Shown here: one piece after another, positions 17,521 to 27,146 of the stretch
Numbering within the stretch: position 1 is the first letter of the stretch
Layout: the number at the start of each line of letters is the position of its first letter
Source of the DNA: Bacteroidota bacterium
GTDB taxonomy: Bacteria > Bacteroidota > Bacteroidia > Bacteroidales > Prolixibacteraceae
Reading direction: 5' to 3'
NCBI GenBank assembly: GCA_023251455.1
Contig: JAHEYT010000020.1
Span: forward strand, 62,001 to 126,000
DNA length: 64,000 nucleotides
Notes under the pieces: generated by a model
The model's database searches: none
What the model saw: the letters and a program-made list of their open reading frames with translations, nothing else
Told to the model about the DNA's origin: nothing
Program-made: the position numbers and the translations under genes

Positions 17521-19602
17521 TTAGTTGGTTATCACGTCAATCTCGGCATATCCGATATTGTTGTTGTTCTCGGTGTTTTTCAATGCCTGAAATTTGATGT
17601 AGCGCGCAGCCACCAGCTCAAATTGTTTTGTTTGCCACAGTGGGTTATTTTTGATGTTGGCAAATTCGCCTTCGCTGACCAATTTCCACTTTTTGCCATC
17701 TGCTGAAGTGTAAAATCCGTAATGCGTAATTGTACTGGGCTGCCAGGAATTCTGCTCGGGATAGTATTTAAAACCACTCAGCGTTAACGTTGCACCAAGG
17801 TCAATTACCAGGTCTGCCGGAAGTTTTGTTTTGTGCTCGTGGTGCCAGGCTGTAGAAATGTTTCCGTCCAGAATGCGATATGCATTTTCATCTTCTATCC
17901 CCAAAATTTTCCAGTCTTTGCGCGAAAGTCCGAATTCCTCAACCGTCGCCGCACTACTTTTGCCTGATGATGGTTCAACCGAAATGGCGCTTACTTTTAA
18001 TTTCCCTTCGGTTTGAACCGGGCCGGTGTATTTTGTCGAATTTTTGGTTGCTTCTGAACCGTCGAGCGTGTAATAAATTTCCGATTCGGCATCGGCCGGA
18101 ATTATACTGATTTCACCCGCCTGATTCCGGATGATAGTTGGCTGAGTGAGGATTTGCGGAGCATTGTAAACACCGATATTCGCAATCAACGGACAAGCTT
18201 TTGAATCGGTAATACTAAAACGAATTTGTGTGGCAGTAACCGTTGGGAACCGCAAAATGCGTTTGTAACCGATGGTTGTCGCTTTAGCAATTTCTTTCCA
18301 GTTTCCATCAACCAGCGCTTCCAGGGTAAAAGCTTTTACGCGCTGTCCCAGGCGAATGTATTCCTGCGCCATAAAACGGTTAAAAGTGGTTGGCTTTCCA
18401 AAATCAATGGTCAGCGAAGCAGTTTTCACCTCATCGTCTGTTGCCCAATAGGTTTCCGTTGTTTCGTCGATGGCTTTTGCTGCGCCGAATTTCCGGCTAT
18501 TTCCCCGGGTATTACTGGCTTCGGCATATGCTTTTTTTACAAGATTTACAGCAAAAGCTTCCTTTACGGCGGCAGCTAAATCAAGAGCAGCTTTTTCGTC
18601 GTTCGGATGAATCAACCCATTGGGCATGATCGGGAAATTAAGCAGAAAAGTTCCGTTTCGCCCTACAGAATTGTAGTAGGTATCCATCAGTTGAGGCAGG
18701 GTTTTCACTTTCGAGTCTTCGCCGGGATGGTAAAACCACTCGGGACGAATTGAAGTATTTACTTCAGCCGGAACCCACGAATCGCCGTTTTCAACCCCAT
18801 GGTGCAGCATTTCAAATGGTACGTCGCCGGTGGCATTCAGCAAGCTCCAGTTGGTTTCGCCAACCCAGCCGCCTTCGGTTCCCACCCAGCGCAAATCGGC
18901 ACGGTCGCCGCCATCGTTCCAGATAACAATATTGGGTTGCAGTTCGCGCACCAGTTTGTAGGTGTTTTTCCAGTCGTAGTAAGTGGTGCGGTCGATTTTG
19001 CGGTTTTCGTTGGCGCCACCGTACCAGCCGGTTCCGCCGTTGGCCCCGTCGTACCAAACTTCAAAGATATCGCCGTAGTTGGTGAGCAACTCCTTCAATT
19101 GGTTCCTGAAATAGGTGATGTACTCCGGCTTTCCGTAATCAGCATGGTTTCTGTCCCACGGCGACAAATATATTCCGAGCTTCAAACCGTATTCTTTGCA
19201 GGCATCGGCCAATTCGCGAATCACATCGCCTTTCCCATCTTTCCAAGGGGCATTTTTTACCGAATATTCGGTGTATGCCGATGGCCACAAACAAAAACCA
19301 CAATGGTGCTTTGCCGTGACGATGATTCCCTTCATTCCGGCCTCTTTGCAAATCCGCGCCCACTGCCGGGCATCCAGTTCTGTCGGGTTAAACAAGGCAA
19401 CATCTTCATTGCCAAAACCCCACGACTGGTCGGTGTAAGTATTCAGCGAAAAATGGATAAAAGCATAATATTCCATTTCCTGCCAGCGCATCTGGTTCTC
19501 TGTTGGAACAGGTCCACAGGCTGCCGGAGCTTCCACTTTTTTGCAACTGATTTCAAGAAGTGAGAGTGAGAGAAGAATCCCGATAAAAAGGCCTCGATTC
19601 AT
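17521..19602 (-). CDS. GH29 alpha-L-fucosidase (or alpha-L-galactosidase) with two F5/8C-like domains
   Basis: This retaining exo-glycosidase of the GH29 fold has 693 residues. The N-terminal leader ends LLEISCKK, so a lipoprotein anchored at C20 is likely, although the lipobox is imperfect. The TIM barrel (about 35-350) has GIIVTAKHHCGFCLWPS and the nucleophile D185 in FEVWYDGANG. Two discoidin-like (F5/8 type C) domains follow at about 360-460 and 560-693, with a chitobiase-like C-terminal Ig segment (EIYYTLDGSEATKNSTKYTG) between them. Fucose is rare in arabinoxylan, but grass glucuronoarabinoxylan carries L-galactose, which some alpha-L-fucosidase-like enzymes accept. That substrate is inference. 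Confidence 0.9.
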   Translation of the reverse strand: MNRGLFIGILLSLSLLEISCKKVEAPAACGPVPTENQMRWQEMEYYAFIHFSLNTYTDQSWGFGNEDVALFNPTELDARQWARICKEAGMKGIIVTAKHHCGFCLWPSAYTEYSVKNAPWKDGKGDVIRELADACKEYGLKLGIYLSPWDRNHADYGKPEYITYFRNQLKELLTNYGDIFEVWYDGANGGTGWYGGANENRKIDRTTYYDWKNTYKLVRELQPNIVIWNDGGDRADLRWVGTEGGWVGETNWSLLNATGDVPFEMLHHGVENGDSWVPAEVNTSIRPEWFYHPGEDSKVKTLPQLMDTYYNSVGRNGTFLLNFPIMPNGLIHPNDEKAALDLAAAVKEAFAVNLVKKAYAEASNTRGNSRKFGAAKAIDETTETYWATDDEVKTASLTIDFGKPTTFNRFMAQEYIRLGQRVKAFTLEALVDGNWKEIAKATTIGYKRILRFPTVTATQIRFSITDSKACPLIANIGVYNAPQILTQPTIIRNQAGEISIIPADAESEIYYTLDGSEATKNSTKYTGPVQTEGKLKVSAISVEPSSGKSSAATVEEFGLSRKDWKILGIEDENAYRILDGNISTAWHHEHKTKLPADLVIDLGATLTLSGFKYYPEQNSWQPSTITHYGFYTSADGKKWKLVSEGEFANIKNNPLWQTKQFELVAARYIKFQALKNTENNNNIGYAEIDVITN

Positions 19603-19667
19603 AAAAAGAATATTTTAAAGTTTAGTTAGCGTAATAATATGTTTTAGCCATCTCATCACAAATCAAC

Positions 19668-20621
19668 CTATTTTACTGGTTTTACGCCCTCTTTGGTTTG
19701 AATGATTTTTTGAATGGTGCCGTCTTCGTTGTAGTACATGTAATCGACGCAAATTGAACGACGGTAGCTGCCGCCCGTTGGAAGCACCCCGTTGTGGTAG
19801 AAGAAATAGGATTTCCCTTTGTAATCGATTATTCCGGGATGTGTGGTAAAGCTGTTTTCCACATTTTCCTGTATAATTCCACGATACTCCCACGGTCCTT
19901 CAAAGCTTTTGGCGGTGCAGTATTCAATCATTTCGGGTTTGGTACCGGCACTGGCATAAACCAGGTAATAGATTCCTTTCCGTTTGTAAATCCATGGGCC
20001 TTCGATAAAATTTTTGATTTTCAGAAAGTTTATCGGGCCATCCAGTTCTGTCATGTTTTCTTTCAGTTTTACATACCTGCAACTCAGGTTTCCCCAATAT
20101 AGGTAGGCCTGTCCGTCGTCGTCGATAAAAACTGTCGGGTCGATATCGTCCCATCCGTGTTTTACATCGGTAGTCATTTCGTTTACAATCAGCGCTTTGC
20201 CAATGGCATCTTTGAATGGGCCGGTTGGCCTGTCGGAAACAGCTACACCAATGGCAGCACCGCCTTTGCTGTTTTCATCGGCTTTGTGAAAGGTAGATAC
20301 AAACCAGTAAAATTTGCCGTTGCGCTCGATACACTGAGCGGCATAAGCATCGCCCGTTGCCCACGAAAAAGTCTTGGGAGATAAACATGTTCCATAATCT
20401 TTCCAGGTTACCATGTCGGTTGTTGAAAACACCTGCCAGTCGGGCATTTTGTAGTTGGGAGCCTTAACTGAAGCGGTATCATGACCGGTATATAAAAACA
20501 GGGTATCATGATAGACAAGAGGTGCCGGATCTGCAGTAAAAATGTGCTTGATAATCGGGTTTTGCGCCTTAACCAAAGTAAAGGCCAAGCATGCTACAAT
20601 TGTCAATATATTAATTCTCAT
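19668..20621 (-). CDS. Secreted GH43 arabinofuranosidase/xylosidase, single domain
   Basis: This compact 317-residue GH43 enzyme has a signal peptide (about 1-19, cleaved after VKA) and no added binding module. The catalytic Asp is in FTADPAPLVYHD, the second Asp in DIDPTVFIDDDGQAYLYWG, and the Glu in FIEGPWIYKRKG. The TFHKADENSKGGAAIGVAVSD blade is typical of periplasmic Bacteroidota GH43 enzymes that act on arabinoxylo-oligosaccharides. It lies 24 bp downstream of another GH43 and 65 bp upstream of GH29 in the same operon. Confidence 0.88.
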   Translation of the reverse strand: MRINILTIVACLAFTLVKAQNPIIKHIFTADPAPLVYHDTLFLYTGHDTASVKAPNYKMPDWQVFSTTDMVTWKDYGTCLSPKTFSWATGDAYAAQCIERNGKFYWFVSTFHKADENSKGGAAIGVAVSDRPTGPFKDAIGKALIVNEMTTDVKHGWDDIDPTVFIDDDGQAYLYWGNLSCRYVKLKENMTELDGPINFLKIKNFIEGPWIYKRKGIYYLVYASAGTKPEMIEYCTAKSFEGPWEYRGIIQENVENSFTTHPGIIDYKGKSYFFYHNGVLPTGGSYRRSICVDYMYYNEDGTIQKIIQTKEGVKPVK

Positions 20622-20645
20622 ACTATTAATTTTTTAAGTTTTTAT

Positions 20646-22388
20646 TTATTCAGGAAGTGAGTTGTTTGCCGACGTTGCATACAAGCCAAGCAAGCAGCCC
20701 GTGAAACCTCCCGCCACATCGGTAGAAAGAATATCGCCAGAAACGGTTCCTCCGAGGTTAACAAAGTCGGTTCCGTTGGTTGAGTAGCTAAACTGGTAAT
20801 CGTCGCCATTGGCTGTAAGTTGCAAACGAACCGGTTTGGAGAGGTCGATTTTGGCACTGGCCACAATTTTCGATTCCACTTCGCGGCTTCTAAATTTTCC
20901 GGCAGTGCGTTCAAGCAAAATATAGTAGTCGGCTCCCTTTTTAGTGATGCCAAAAACATAGTTGAACCGTTCGCTTTGCAGTGCCACAATTCCGGCCAAA
21001 TCTTTTTCCGTAGCGGGTTTGTAATCGATGGTTGCCGAAAAAGAGAACGTTTTGTGCATCTGTCTTAAAAACAGTGTTGAAGTAGGTTTTACCTCTTTGA
21101 TGTTGGTTTCAAAAGGTTTTATTTTCAATCCTTGTTTTGAATTTGAAATAAAATCCTCGCGAGGGCCGCGTAGTCCAATCCAGCGGTAATCCAGCTTTCC
21201 GGCACTAAAATCGTCATTAAACGTAAAGTTTCCATTGGGAAAGAATCCATCCTGTCCTGCTTTGTTTTCGTTCACTCCTGCAGGCATCTTTAGTTTGGGT
21301 TCCATGGGTACCAACCCGTTTTCGAATACCGGAAATTCTCCGGACCAATCAACCGGCAGAATAAAGGTTTCGCGGCCGGTGTTTACCCGCTGTTTATCGT
21401 TGGGACGGACAGCCAGGAACACACCGTAATATTTTTTGTTATCGGGCCCCAAAACCAAATCGGCATGTCCAGCCCAATCCACTTTATTGACACGTTCTTT
21501 CGGGAAATGACGCTGTGTAAGTATCGGGTTGCTGGGGGCCGGAGTGTAAGGTCCTTTCGGATTGTCGCTCACAAAAATCACTTCGCTGTGCCAGCCGCCG
21601 GTACCACCTTCAGCGCACATCAGGTAATATTTTCCGTCTTTTTTGTAGATGTGCGGTGCTTCAATCCAGATTGGTTTTTTAGCCAGATCGACTCCTCCAT
21701 CCACGATGATTTTGTCGGTACCCGGAATGATCTTGTCGTTTTCCACGTCGTACTCCCAAATTTTGATTACCCGGTGCCCATTATACAACTCTTTTCCAGG
21801 GTCAGGTGCGTCGTTGTGAACTACATAACCCTTTCCGTTGTCATCAAAGAAAAGCGATGGATCGATTCCGTTGAATGCCAGTTTAATCGGATCACTCCAG
21901 CCTTTCAGCGGGTCTTTTGTTTTCACCACAATATTTCCGAAACCGCCCGAAAACTCAGTGGTAATCATGTAAAACGTATCGTTGTTTTTATTGTACAGAA
22001 TCTGCGGAGCATAAATTCCGGCACTGATTCCGCAATCGTGTACTACCAATTGCGAAACACGGTCGAGCACATGGCCGATTTGTTTCCAGTTGACCAAATC
22101 TTTCGAATGAAAGATCGGCACACCCGGGAACATGGCAAAAGTGGAGGTAACTAAATAATAATCGTCGCCTTTGCGGGTGATACTCGGATCGGGATAGCAG
22201 CCCTGCAAAATAGGGTTGTAAAATTCACCTGATTTTAGTGGATTATCGGTATAAACCTTGTCATTTCCTGTATAAACAAAGTTGGTAAATACAGGCATTG
22301 TGATTGCCTGGCAAAATGCTGAAATCGAGAACAGTACTGCAAAAACAGTCGTCAGCAACATTTCTTTAATTTTCGTAAAATAGTTCAT
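20646..22388 (-). CDS. Secreted two-domain GH43 beta-xylosidase-type enzyme
   Basis: This 580-residue enzyme has a signal peptide (about 1-27). The GH43 propeller has its base Asp in GCYPDPSITRKGDDYYLV, the second Asp in GIDPSLFFDDNGKGYV and the Glu in WIEAPHIYKKDGKYYL. The C-terminal beta-sandwich (about 385-580; FNDDFSAGKLDYRWIGLRGPRED... through GCLLGLYATS) is the domain of XynB/GH43 subfamily 11/12-type beta-xylosidases. Expected action is removal of xylose or arabinofuranose from the non-reducing end of xylan oligosaccharides. It is distinct in sequence from the similarly built enzyme at 15917-17503. Confidence 0.9.
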   Translation of the reverse strand: MNYFTKIKEMLLTTVFAVLFSISAFCQAITMPVFTNFVYTGNDKVYTDNPLKSGEFYNPILQGCYPDPSITRKGDDYYLVTSTFAMFPGVPIFHSKDLVNWKQIGHVLDRVSQLVVHDCGISAGIYAPQILYNKNNDTFYMITTEFSGGFGNIVVKTKDPLKGWSDPIKLAFNGIDPSLFFDDNGKGYVVHNDAPDPGKELYNGHRVIKIWEYDVENDKIIPGTDKIIVDGGVDLAKKPIWIEAPHIYKKDGKYYLMCAEGGTGGWHSEVIFVSDNPKGPYTPAPSNPILTQRHFPKERVNKVDWAGHADLVLGPDNKKYYGVFLAVRPNDKQRVNTGRETFILPVDWSGEFPVFENGLVPMEPKLKMPAGVNENKAGQDGFFPNGNFTFNDDFSAGKLDYRWIGLRGPREDFISNSKQGLKIKPFETNIKEVKPTSTLFLRQMHKTFSFSATIDYKPATEKDLAGIVALQSERFNYVFGITKKGADYYILLERTAGKFRSREVESKIVASAKIDLSKPVRLQLTANGDDYQFSYSTNGTDFVNLGGTVSGDILSTDVAGGFTGCLLGLYATSANNSLPE

Positions 22389-22425
22389 TATTTTCTGTTT
22401 GTTTTGTTACTTTTCATTTTCTCAT

Positions 22426-24825
22426 TTACTTTCTGATCAGCCGGACATGATAAACCGCTCCAGCAGTACTTTCGCGTAAAGCCTGAAATTTCACCCTGAC
22501 ATGGGTTTTCCCTTTAATCATTGAGTCGGGAATTGGATAAACCACATCTTTAAACATCGACTGGTTCCATCGCCCGCTATTGTCTTCGCTTACCAGTTTC
22601 TGGCCATCAACGTAAATATCAAACTTCCGGCTCCCCCATTCGGCACCCCAATAGCGAACCATCAGGCTTAACCCGGTTTCGGAATTGGTAGCCATGTCGT
22701 AACTAAAAAAGCCACCTTCGCGCGCTTCGCGAAAGAACTCATTCAAATTGTTGCCTTTATTCGATTTTTCCTGCTGCATGGCATGATCGGTTTCGGGCTG
22801 CTGCTCGCCGGTGGCAACCTGATCGATGGTGCGTTTTTCCAAATCCAATTTCTCTTTTTCGATGTTCGCCAACGAATCGGTATAAGCCTTATAACCTGAA
22901 TTTGACAATGCCAGCCAGTACATCATGTAACGGGCATCGTGGATTTTACTAAACGGTTCCAGTGTCAGTTCGGCAGGATTGGCCATTTTTACATTCAGGG
23001 TAAAGTTCAGAGGTTTGCCCTTTACAGGAATCAACTTATTTCCAATATTTTGAATGTCGTCTTCAATCAGAATCGGAGCCTTATCAACCGGCAAATATTC
23101 CCCACTCGCAAGCTGTCCCCAACGGCCATCATCAGCAACCAGACCTTTTAAATCTTCGGTTCCGGTTTTCGCACCCAGTAAAATTGGCCCGTGCATAAAA
23201 GCAATGTATTCAGGAACATTCGGCAAATGTTCGATGGTATTGTGCATGGGCAAGGTAATTTGAACCACATCGCCTTTTTTCCATTTCCGGTCGATGCAAA
23301 CATAAGAGGAAGGAAGTTCGGAACAAGCAAGATCCTTTCCGTTCACGACAATTTTCAAAGCGCCTTTGCTTACCCACGCCGGATAGCGGACCATTAATTT
23401 AAAATTGGTAGATCCCTCTGTTACAGTCAATCTGGTTTGTTCCTCTTCCGGGAAACGGGTTTCCTGTTTGATTTTCACACCCTTTGCTTTCCAGTCCAAT
23501 TCCGAAGCAATAAAAAGATTCAGGTACAACGAATCGTTTGAATGGGTGTAAATGAACTGGTTGTATTTGCCGTGGTTTTCCATGCCGGTACCCACGCAAC
23601 ACCACATCGCTTCGTTGGGGGCCGAGTAAACCCGGTAATGACGCGGACATGCCGGTGTAAAATAAACATATCCGCCATGTTCGGGATGCTGAGAGGAAAG
23701 GATGTGGTTTAATACAGTACGCTCGTAATAATCAGCATATTTGGCCGATGGGTGCACCCTGAACAAGTCTTCGGTCAACTTGAGCATGTTGTATGAGTTG
23801 CACGATTCGGGTCCATCGTTGACGTTTATAAAATCGATGCACGATTCTTTGGCCGGGAAATGCTCCCTCCGGCTGTTGCCACCAAAAGCCAGCGAACGAT
23901 TGGTGGTAACTGTTTCCCAGAAAAAACTTCCGGCTTTGTCGTATTTTGCATCGTGACCAAGTTCGGCAATCCGCTCGAACCCAATAAATTTGGGTATTTG
24001 GGTATTGGCGTGCTTGTTGTCCAGATTGTCAATGCCCTGTGATAATGGATCGAGAAAGACCTTGTGTGAATATCGTTTGGCGGCAGTCAGGTATTTCTCA
24101 TCTCCTGAAATCTGGTAGGCATCGGCAAGTACCTCGTCCATGCCACCATGTTCGTTAGCAAGCAGATCTTCCATTTGCTTATCCGACAAGTCCTGGGTAA
24201 TCGTGATTGCCCAGTCGCAAAAATTCAGGAAAACTTGTTTGGCATCGGGATTTCCGGTGTATAACCAGGCATCCCGAAGACCAGCAAACATCTTGTGAAT
24301 ATTGTAATAGGGCGCCCAATATTTCCATATTACGCCGACTTCACCGGCTTTAATCTTCGGCCACAAACCTGCGCTGTTTGGAATTCCACCGACATAGCCT
24401 ACTCCCCAATCCGGATATTTCACAGCATTGGCTTTCTGGCAGGCTTTGAGTTCTGAAATCATGTACTCCATGCGTTTTTTGCATTCGGAATTTCCGGTTG
24501 CTGCATAATTCATCGCCATTGCCGACAAATAATGACCGCCTACATGTCCGTCGAGACCTTCCCAATTCGGATAACTTTTGGCTTTTTCGGGCAATCCGGC
24601 TTCTTTGCGGTACGGCGCCAGCAACCGATCGTCATCGTATTTCAGAAGTGTCTGAATGTTCAGATCGCGGGCTTGTTTGAACGGACCATCAAGCAATTTC
24701 ACATCACTCAATGGGAATTCGTTGGGGTATAATCTTTCCTGCGCTTTAATCTCGTGAACCTGCAACACATTACAGACAACGAAGGCAGCTAAGAAACCTT
24801 TTATTTTTGTGAGGTTGATTGACAT
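22426..24825 (-). CDS. GH127 beta-L-arabinofuranosidase (DUF1680 family), secreted
   Basis: Family enzymes are Cys-based retaining hydrolases that release beta-L-arabinofuranose. This 799-residue protein has a signal peptide (about 1-27). It opens with the family hallmark PLSDVKLLDGPFKQARDLN, then an (alpha/alpha)6 barrel with WEGLDGHVGGHYLSAMAMNYA. The nucleophile region is MWCCVGTGMENHGKYNQ (C409, C410), with Zn-binding Cys/Glu nearby. A C-terminal beta-sandwich ends near 799. Beta-L-Araf is not the usual alpha-linked arabinose of arabinoxylan, so either the substrate is an arabinose-containing glycoprotein or pectin side chain, or this member has another specificity. Confidence 0.9.
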   Translation of the reverse strand: MSINLTKIKGFLAAFVVCNVLQVHEIKAQERLYPNEFPLSDVKLLDGPFKQARDLNIQTLLKYDDDRLLAPYRKEAGLPEKAKSYPNWEGLDGHVGGHYLSAMAMNYAATGNSECKKRMEYMISELKACQKANAVKYPDWGVGYVGGIPNSAGLWPKIKAGEVGVIWKYWAPYYNIHKMFAGLRDAWLYTGNPDAKQVFLNFCDWAITITQDLSDKQMEDLLANEHGGMDEVLADAYQISGDEKYLTAAKRYSHKVFLDPLSQGIDNLDNKHANTQIPKFIGFERIAELGHDAKYDKAGSFFWETVTTNRSLAFGGNSRREHFPAKESCIDFINVNDGPESCNSYNMLKLTEDLFRVHPSAKYADYYERTVLNHILSSQHPEHGGYVYFTPACPRHYRVYSAPNEAMWCCVGTGMENHGKYNQFIYTHSNDSLYLNLFIASELDWKAKGVKIKQETRFPEEEQTRLTVTEGSTNFKLMVRYPAWVSKGALKIVVNGKDLACSELPSSYVCIDRKWKKGDVVQITLPMHNTIEHLPNVPEYIAFMHGPILLGAKTGTEDLKGLVADDGRWGQLASGEYLPVDKAPILIEDDIQNIGNKLIPVKGKPLNFTLNVKMANPAELTLEPFSKIHDARYMMYWLALSNSGYKAYTDSLANIEKEKLDLEKRTIDQVATGEQQPETDHAMQQEKSNKGNNLNEFFREAREGGFFSYDMATNSETGLSLMVRYWGAEWGSRKFDIYVDGQKLVSEDNSGRWNQSMFKDVVYPIPDSMIKGKTHVRVKFQALRESTAGAVYHVRLIRK

Positions 24826-24842
24826 TTTTCTATTCTTACATT

Positions 24843-26450
24843 TCAGAAATTAACCATAACTCCTCTTAAAACAACAGGTTGCTGATTTCCAGGGCCTCTT
24901 CCCGAACGGGCCGGAGTCTTTGGTTCGATAGTGATCCGTACTTCGTTATTTTGTTCCGAAAACTTACATACAATGGTTTCTGATCCAAGTGTTTCTTCCA
25001 CAAACCGACCAGTAATCTCCAGCGTTTTTTCATCGGTCCAGGCATATTGGGCAGCCACTTTTATTACCGGTTTCAAAATGGTATAACTGGCATCAACCGA
25101 TTTGGAGAAGTTGTTTCGCGGAGGAGCCAAAAGCGATGCTGATAATGTATTTGAAACCAACCACCCTTTGCTACCAGCTTTGATGGATGAAACTGCGTTA
25201 TCTCGTTTGATTGCAAAAGTGCAAGCACCATCTTTAAACGATAAATACACCGACTGAATTTTGTTGTCGTTTTCTGAAAGAATAAATTCTTTTCCGGAAA
25301 CTGACTTTTCGAAACTTGATTCTGATGATTTTTCAAATCCGGGTTTGATGGTTAATGCGGCTGCCTTTTTAACCATTTCCTCCTGAAGTGCAGGAGCGGG
25401 AGCCAAGGCTTTGTCCGATTTAATGGCAGGAATCAGGTATTTGTGCATCAGGTCGAGCTGTTTCTGTGTGTTGGTATTGTTGGCCGTGAACACCACAATA
25501 GCATCTTTATCGGGAATGAGAACCACAAACTGGCCACCCATTCCATCGAGCCTAACCGTGTTGTTTTTCCCGCGCCACATCTGGTAGGCATAACCCTGTC
25601 CCCAGTCACTTAGAATTCTTTTTTCTTCGGGTTCATCCGAATTTTTAATCTGATACGATGTAGCTTCTTTAATCCATTCTTTCGGAATCAATTGTTTGCC
25701 GTTCCATACTCCGCCATTCGAAAGCAACTGTCCGAATTTTGCCAGGTCTTCAGTCCGAAGCCTTAAGCCAATCATTCCCATCGAAATTCCCTGCGGATTC
25801 AAATCCCAATCGATTCCGCGGATTCCAAGCGGTTTAAAAATCCGGGGCATGAGGTAATTAAAAACAGTTTCGCCGGTAACTTGCTGTACGATAGCTGAAA
25901 GCATAAAAGTGGCCATGTTGTTGTATTTAAAAACAGTACCCGGTTTATACTTGGGCGCTGTCGATAAAAATAGGGTCATCCAATCGCCGTTGGCGCTCCA
26001 TGCGCTTGGTTCGGGGTCCTGTCCGGCCGACATAGTCAAAAGGTCTTTCACCGTCATTCCTTTCATGTATTCGCTAATGGTATCAGGCAACGAATACGGG
26101 AAAAACGAAACAATTTTGTCGGTCACCTTCAGCCTGTTCTCCGAAACGGCAAGCCCGACAGCAGTGGCTGTAAACGTTTTACTGGCCGAAAACATGATGT
26201 GCTTGTAATCAGGCCCGTAAGGTTCCCACCAGCCTTCAGCAATAACTTTTCCATGCCGAAGCATCATAAAACTATGATTTTCAAGGCCACTTGTATCCGC
26301 AGCATTTATAAAATCAATAATTCCGGCAGACGAAACGCCTTCCAGTTCCGGAGTGCTTCGCGGAAGCTTACTGACTTCCTGAGCTAAAACAACCGGCTGC
26401 AAGCTTATCATGCAAGCAATTACCAGTACGATCAGATATACTTTTTTCAT
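24843..26450 (-). CDS. Secreted serine hydrolase of the beta-lactamase/class C family
   Basis: This 535-residue protein has a signal peptide (about 1-24). The N-terminal beta-lactamase-like domain contains the S-x-x-K motif as S88-A-S-K91 (HIMFSASKTFTATAVGL) and a Tyr motif YNNM. A DGMGGQFVVLIPDKDAIVVFTAN segment near residue 300 is where the third KTG/HxG-like motif would lie. The C-terminal 170 residues are a beta-rich domain. Such proteins include esterases and peptidases; inside a xylan locus an esterase role on acylated oligosaccharides is plausible but unproven. It forms a small subcluster with the DUF3237 and carboxylesterase genes. Confidence 0.85.
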   Translation of the reverse strand: MKKVYLIVLVIACMISLQPVVLAQEVSKLPRSTPELEGVSSAGIIDFINAADTSGLENHSFMMLRHGKVIAEGWWEPYGPDYKHIMFSASKTFTATAVGLAVSENRLKVTDKIVSFFPYSLPDTISEYMKGMTVKDLLTMSAGQDPEPSAWSANGDWMTLFLSTAPKYKPGTVFKYNNMATFMLSAIVQQVTGETVFNYLMPRIFKPLGIRGIDWDLNPQGISMGMIGLRLRTEDLAKFGQLLSNGGVWNGKQLIPKEWIKEATSYQIKNSDEPEEKRILSDWGQGYAYQMWRGKNNTVRLDGMGGQFVVLIPDKDAIVVFTANNTNTQKQLDLMHKYLIPAIKSDKALAPAPALQEEMVKKAAALTIKPGFEKSSESSFEKSVSGKEFILSENDNKIQSVYLSFKDGACTFAIKRDNAVSSIKAGSKGWLVSNTLSASLLAPPRNNFSKSVDASYTILKPVIKVAAQYAWTDEKTLEITGRFVEETLGSETIVCKFSEQNNEVRITIEPKTPARSGRGPGNQQPVVLRGVMVNF

Positions 26451-26545
26451 GTTGATTTGGTTTTGGTTGGATATTAGGTTTATGTCTGTAAAAATGATTG
26501 TTCGTTAAAAATTTAAATAGCTGGCGTCGTGACGATTCCATTGAT

Positions 26546-27100
26546 TTATAGTAATTTATAAACTCCGATAATTACATAGGGCTCTTCATTGGGTTTTAGC
26601 TGAGGAATTGTAAGCGTTCCCAGGAAAATGGCATGGTTCAGATAGTCGTATTTGCTGTCGGTTGGAGCTTCAAAATCGATAACCGATTTCACATAAAAAC
26701 CACCTTCTTCGCCCGTTGACGGAGCATGCATTAAAGCCTGATTAATTACCTGTATTACAATACCATCATCGGTTTTTAACAAGTAGCGGGCATTCAGCTC
26801 AGTATCGCCATCGGGACGAACCAATTGCCAGTCTTCGCCACCAGACAATACTTCACCCCTTATTCTCGGACCGCTAAATGTTCCGCCCGTAATTGGAATA
26901 ACCCTCCGGACTCCGCGTTTGCTTTCGCCTACGTTAATCGTGTTCGCAATTTTTACCTTTGCTTCCCACATCAACTCGGTTTTGAAATCCTTGTATTGTC
27001 CCGCCACTTTTTCAGAATTTGCATTTTGGGCTGAAGCACCGTACGAAGCAAAAATGATAAACGCTAACAGAACAGCCGATATCCAGCATGTAATCTTCAT
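26546..27100 (-). CDS. Secreted DUF3237-domain protein
   Basis: This 184-residue protein has a signal peptide (about 1-24, cleaved after ASA). The mature part is one DUF3237 domain: ELMWEAKVKI, then RRVIPITGGTFSGPRIRGEVLSGG with DWQLVRPDGDTELNARYLL, and a final IIGVYKLL strand. Known members are small beta-barrel proteins without an assigned reaction. It lies between a type-B carboxylesterase and a beta-lactamase-like hydrolase, so it could bind or modify an ester-linked aromatic or acyl product. That link is inference from context. Confidence 0.85.
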   Translation of the reverse strand: MKITCWISAVLLAFIIFASYGASAQNANSEKVAGQYKDFKTELMWEAKVKIANTINVGESKRGVRRVIPITGGTFSGPRIRGEVLSGGEDWQLVRPDGDTELNARYLLKTDDGIVIQVINQALMHAPSTGEEGGFYVKSVIDFEAPTDSKYDYLNHAIFLGTLTIPQLKPNEEPYVIIGVYKLL

Positions 27101-27146
27101 TCTTTATCTTTTATTTTGAAGTTGTTTCATCAGTAATCCTTCCGAT

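Noticed and set aside
18799..19563. Long plus-strand open frame of about 250 codons inside GH29
   Set aside because: It is the antisense shadow of a strongly conserved GH29 domain and has no recognisable features.
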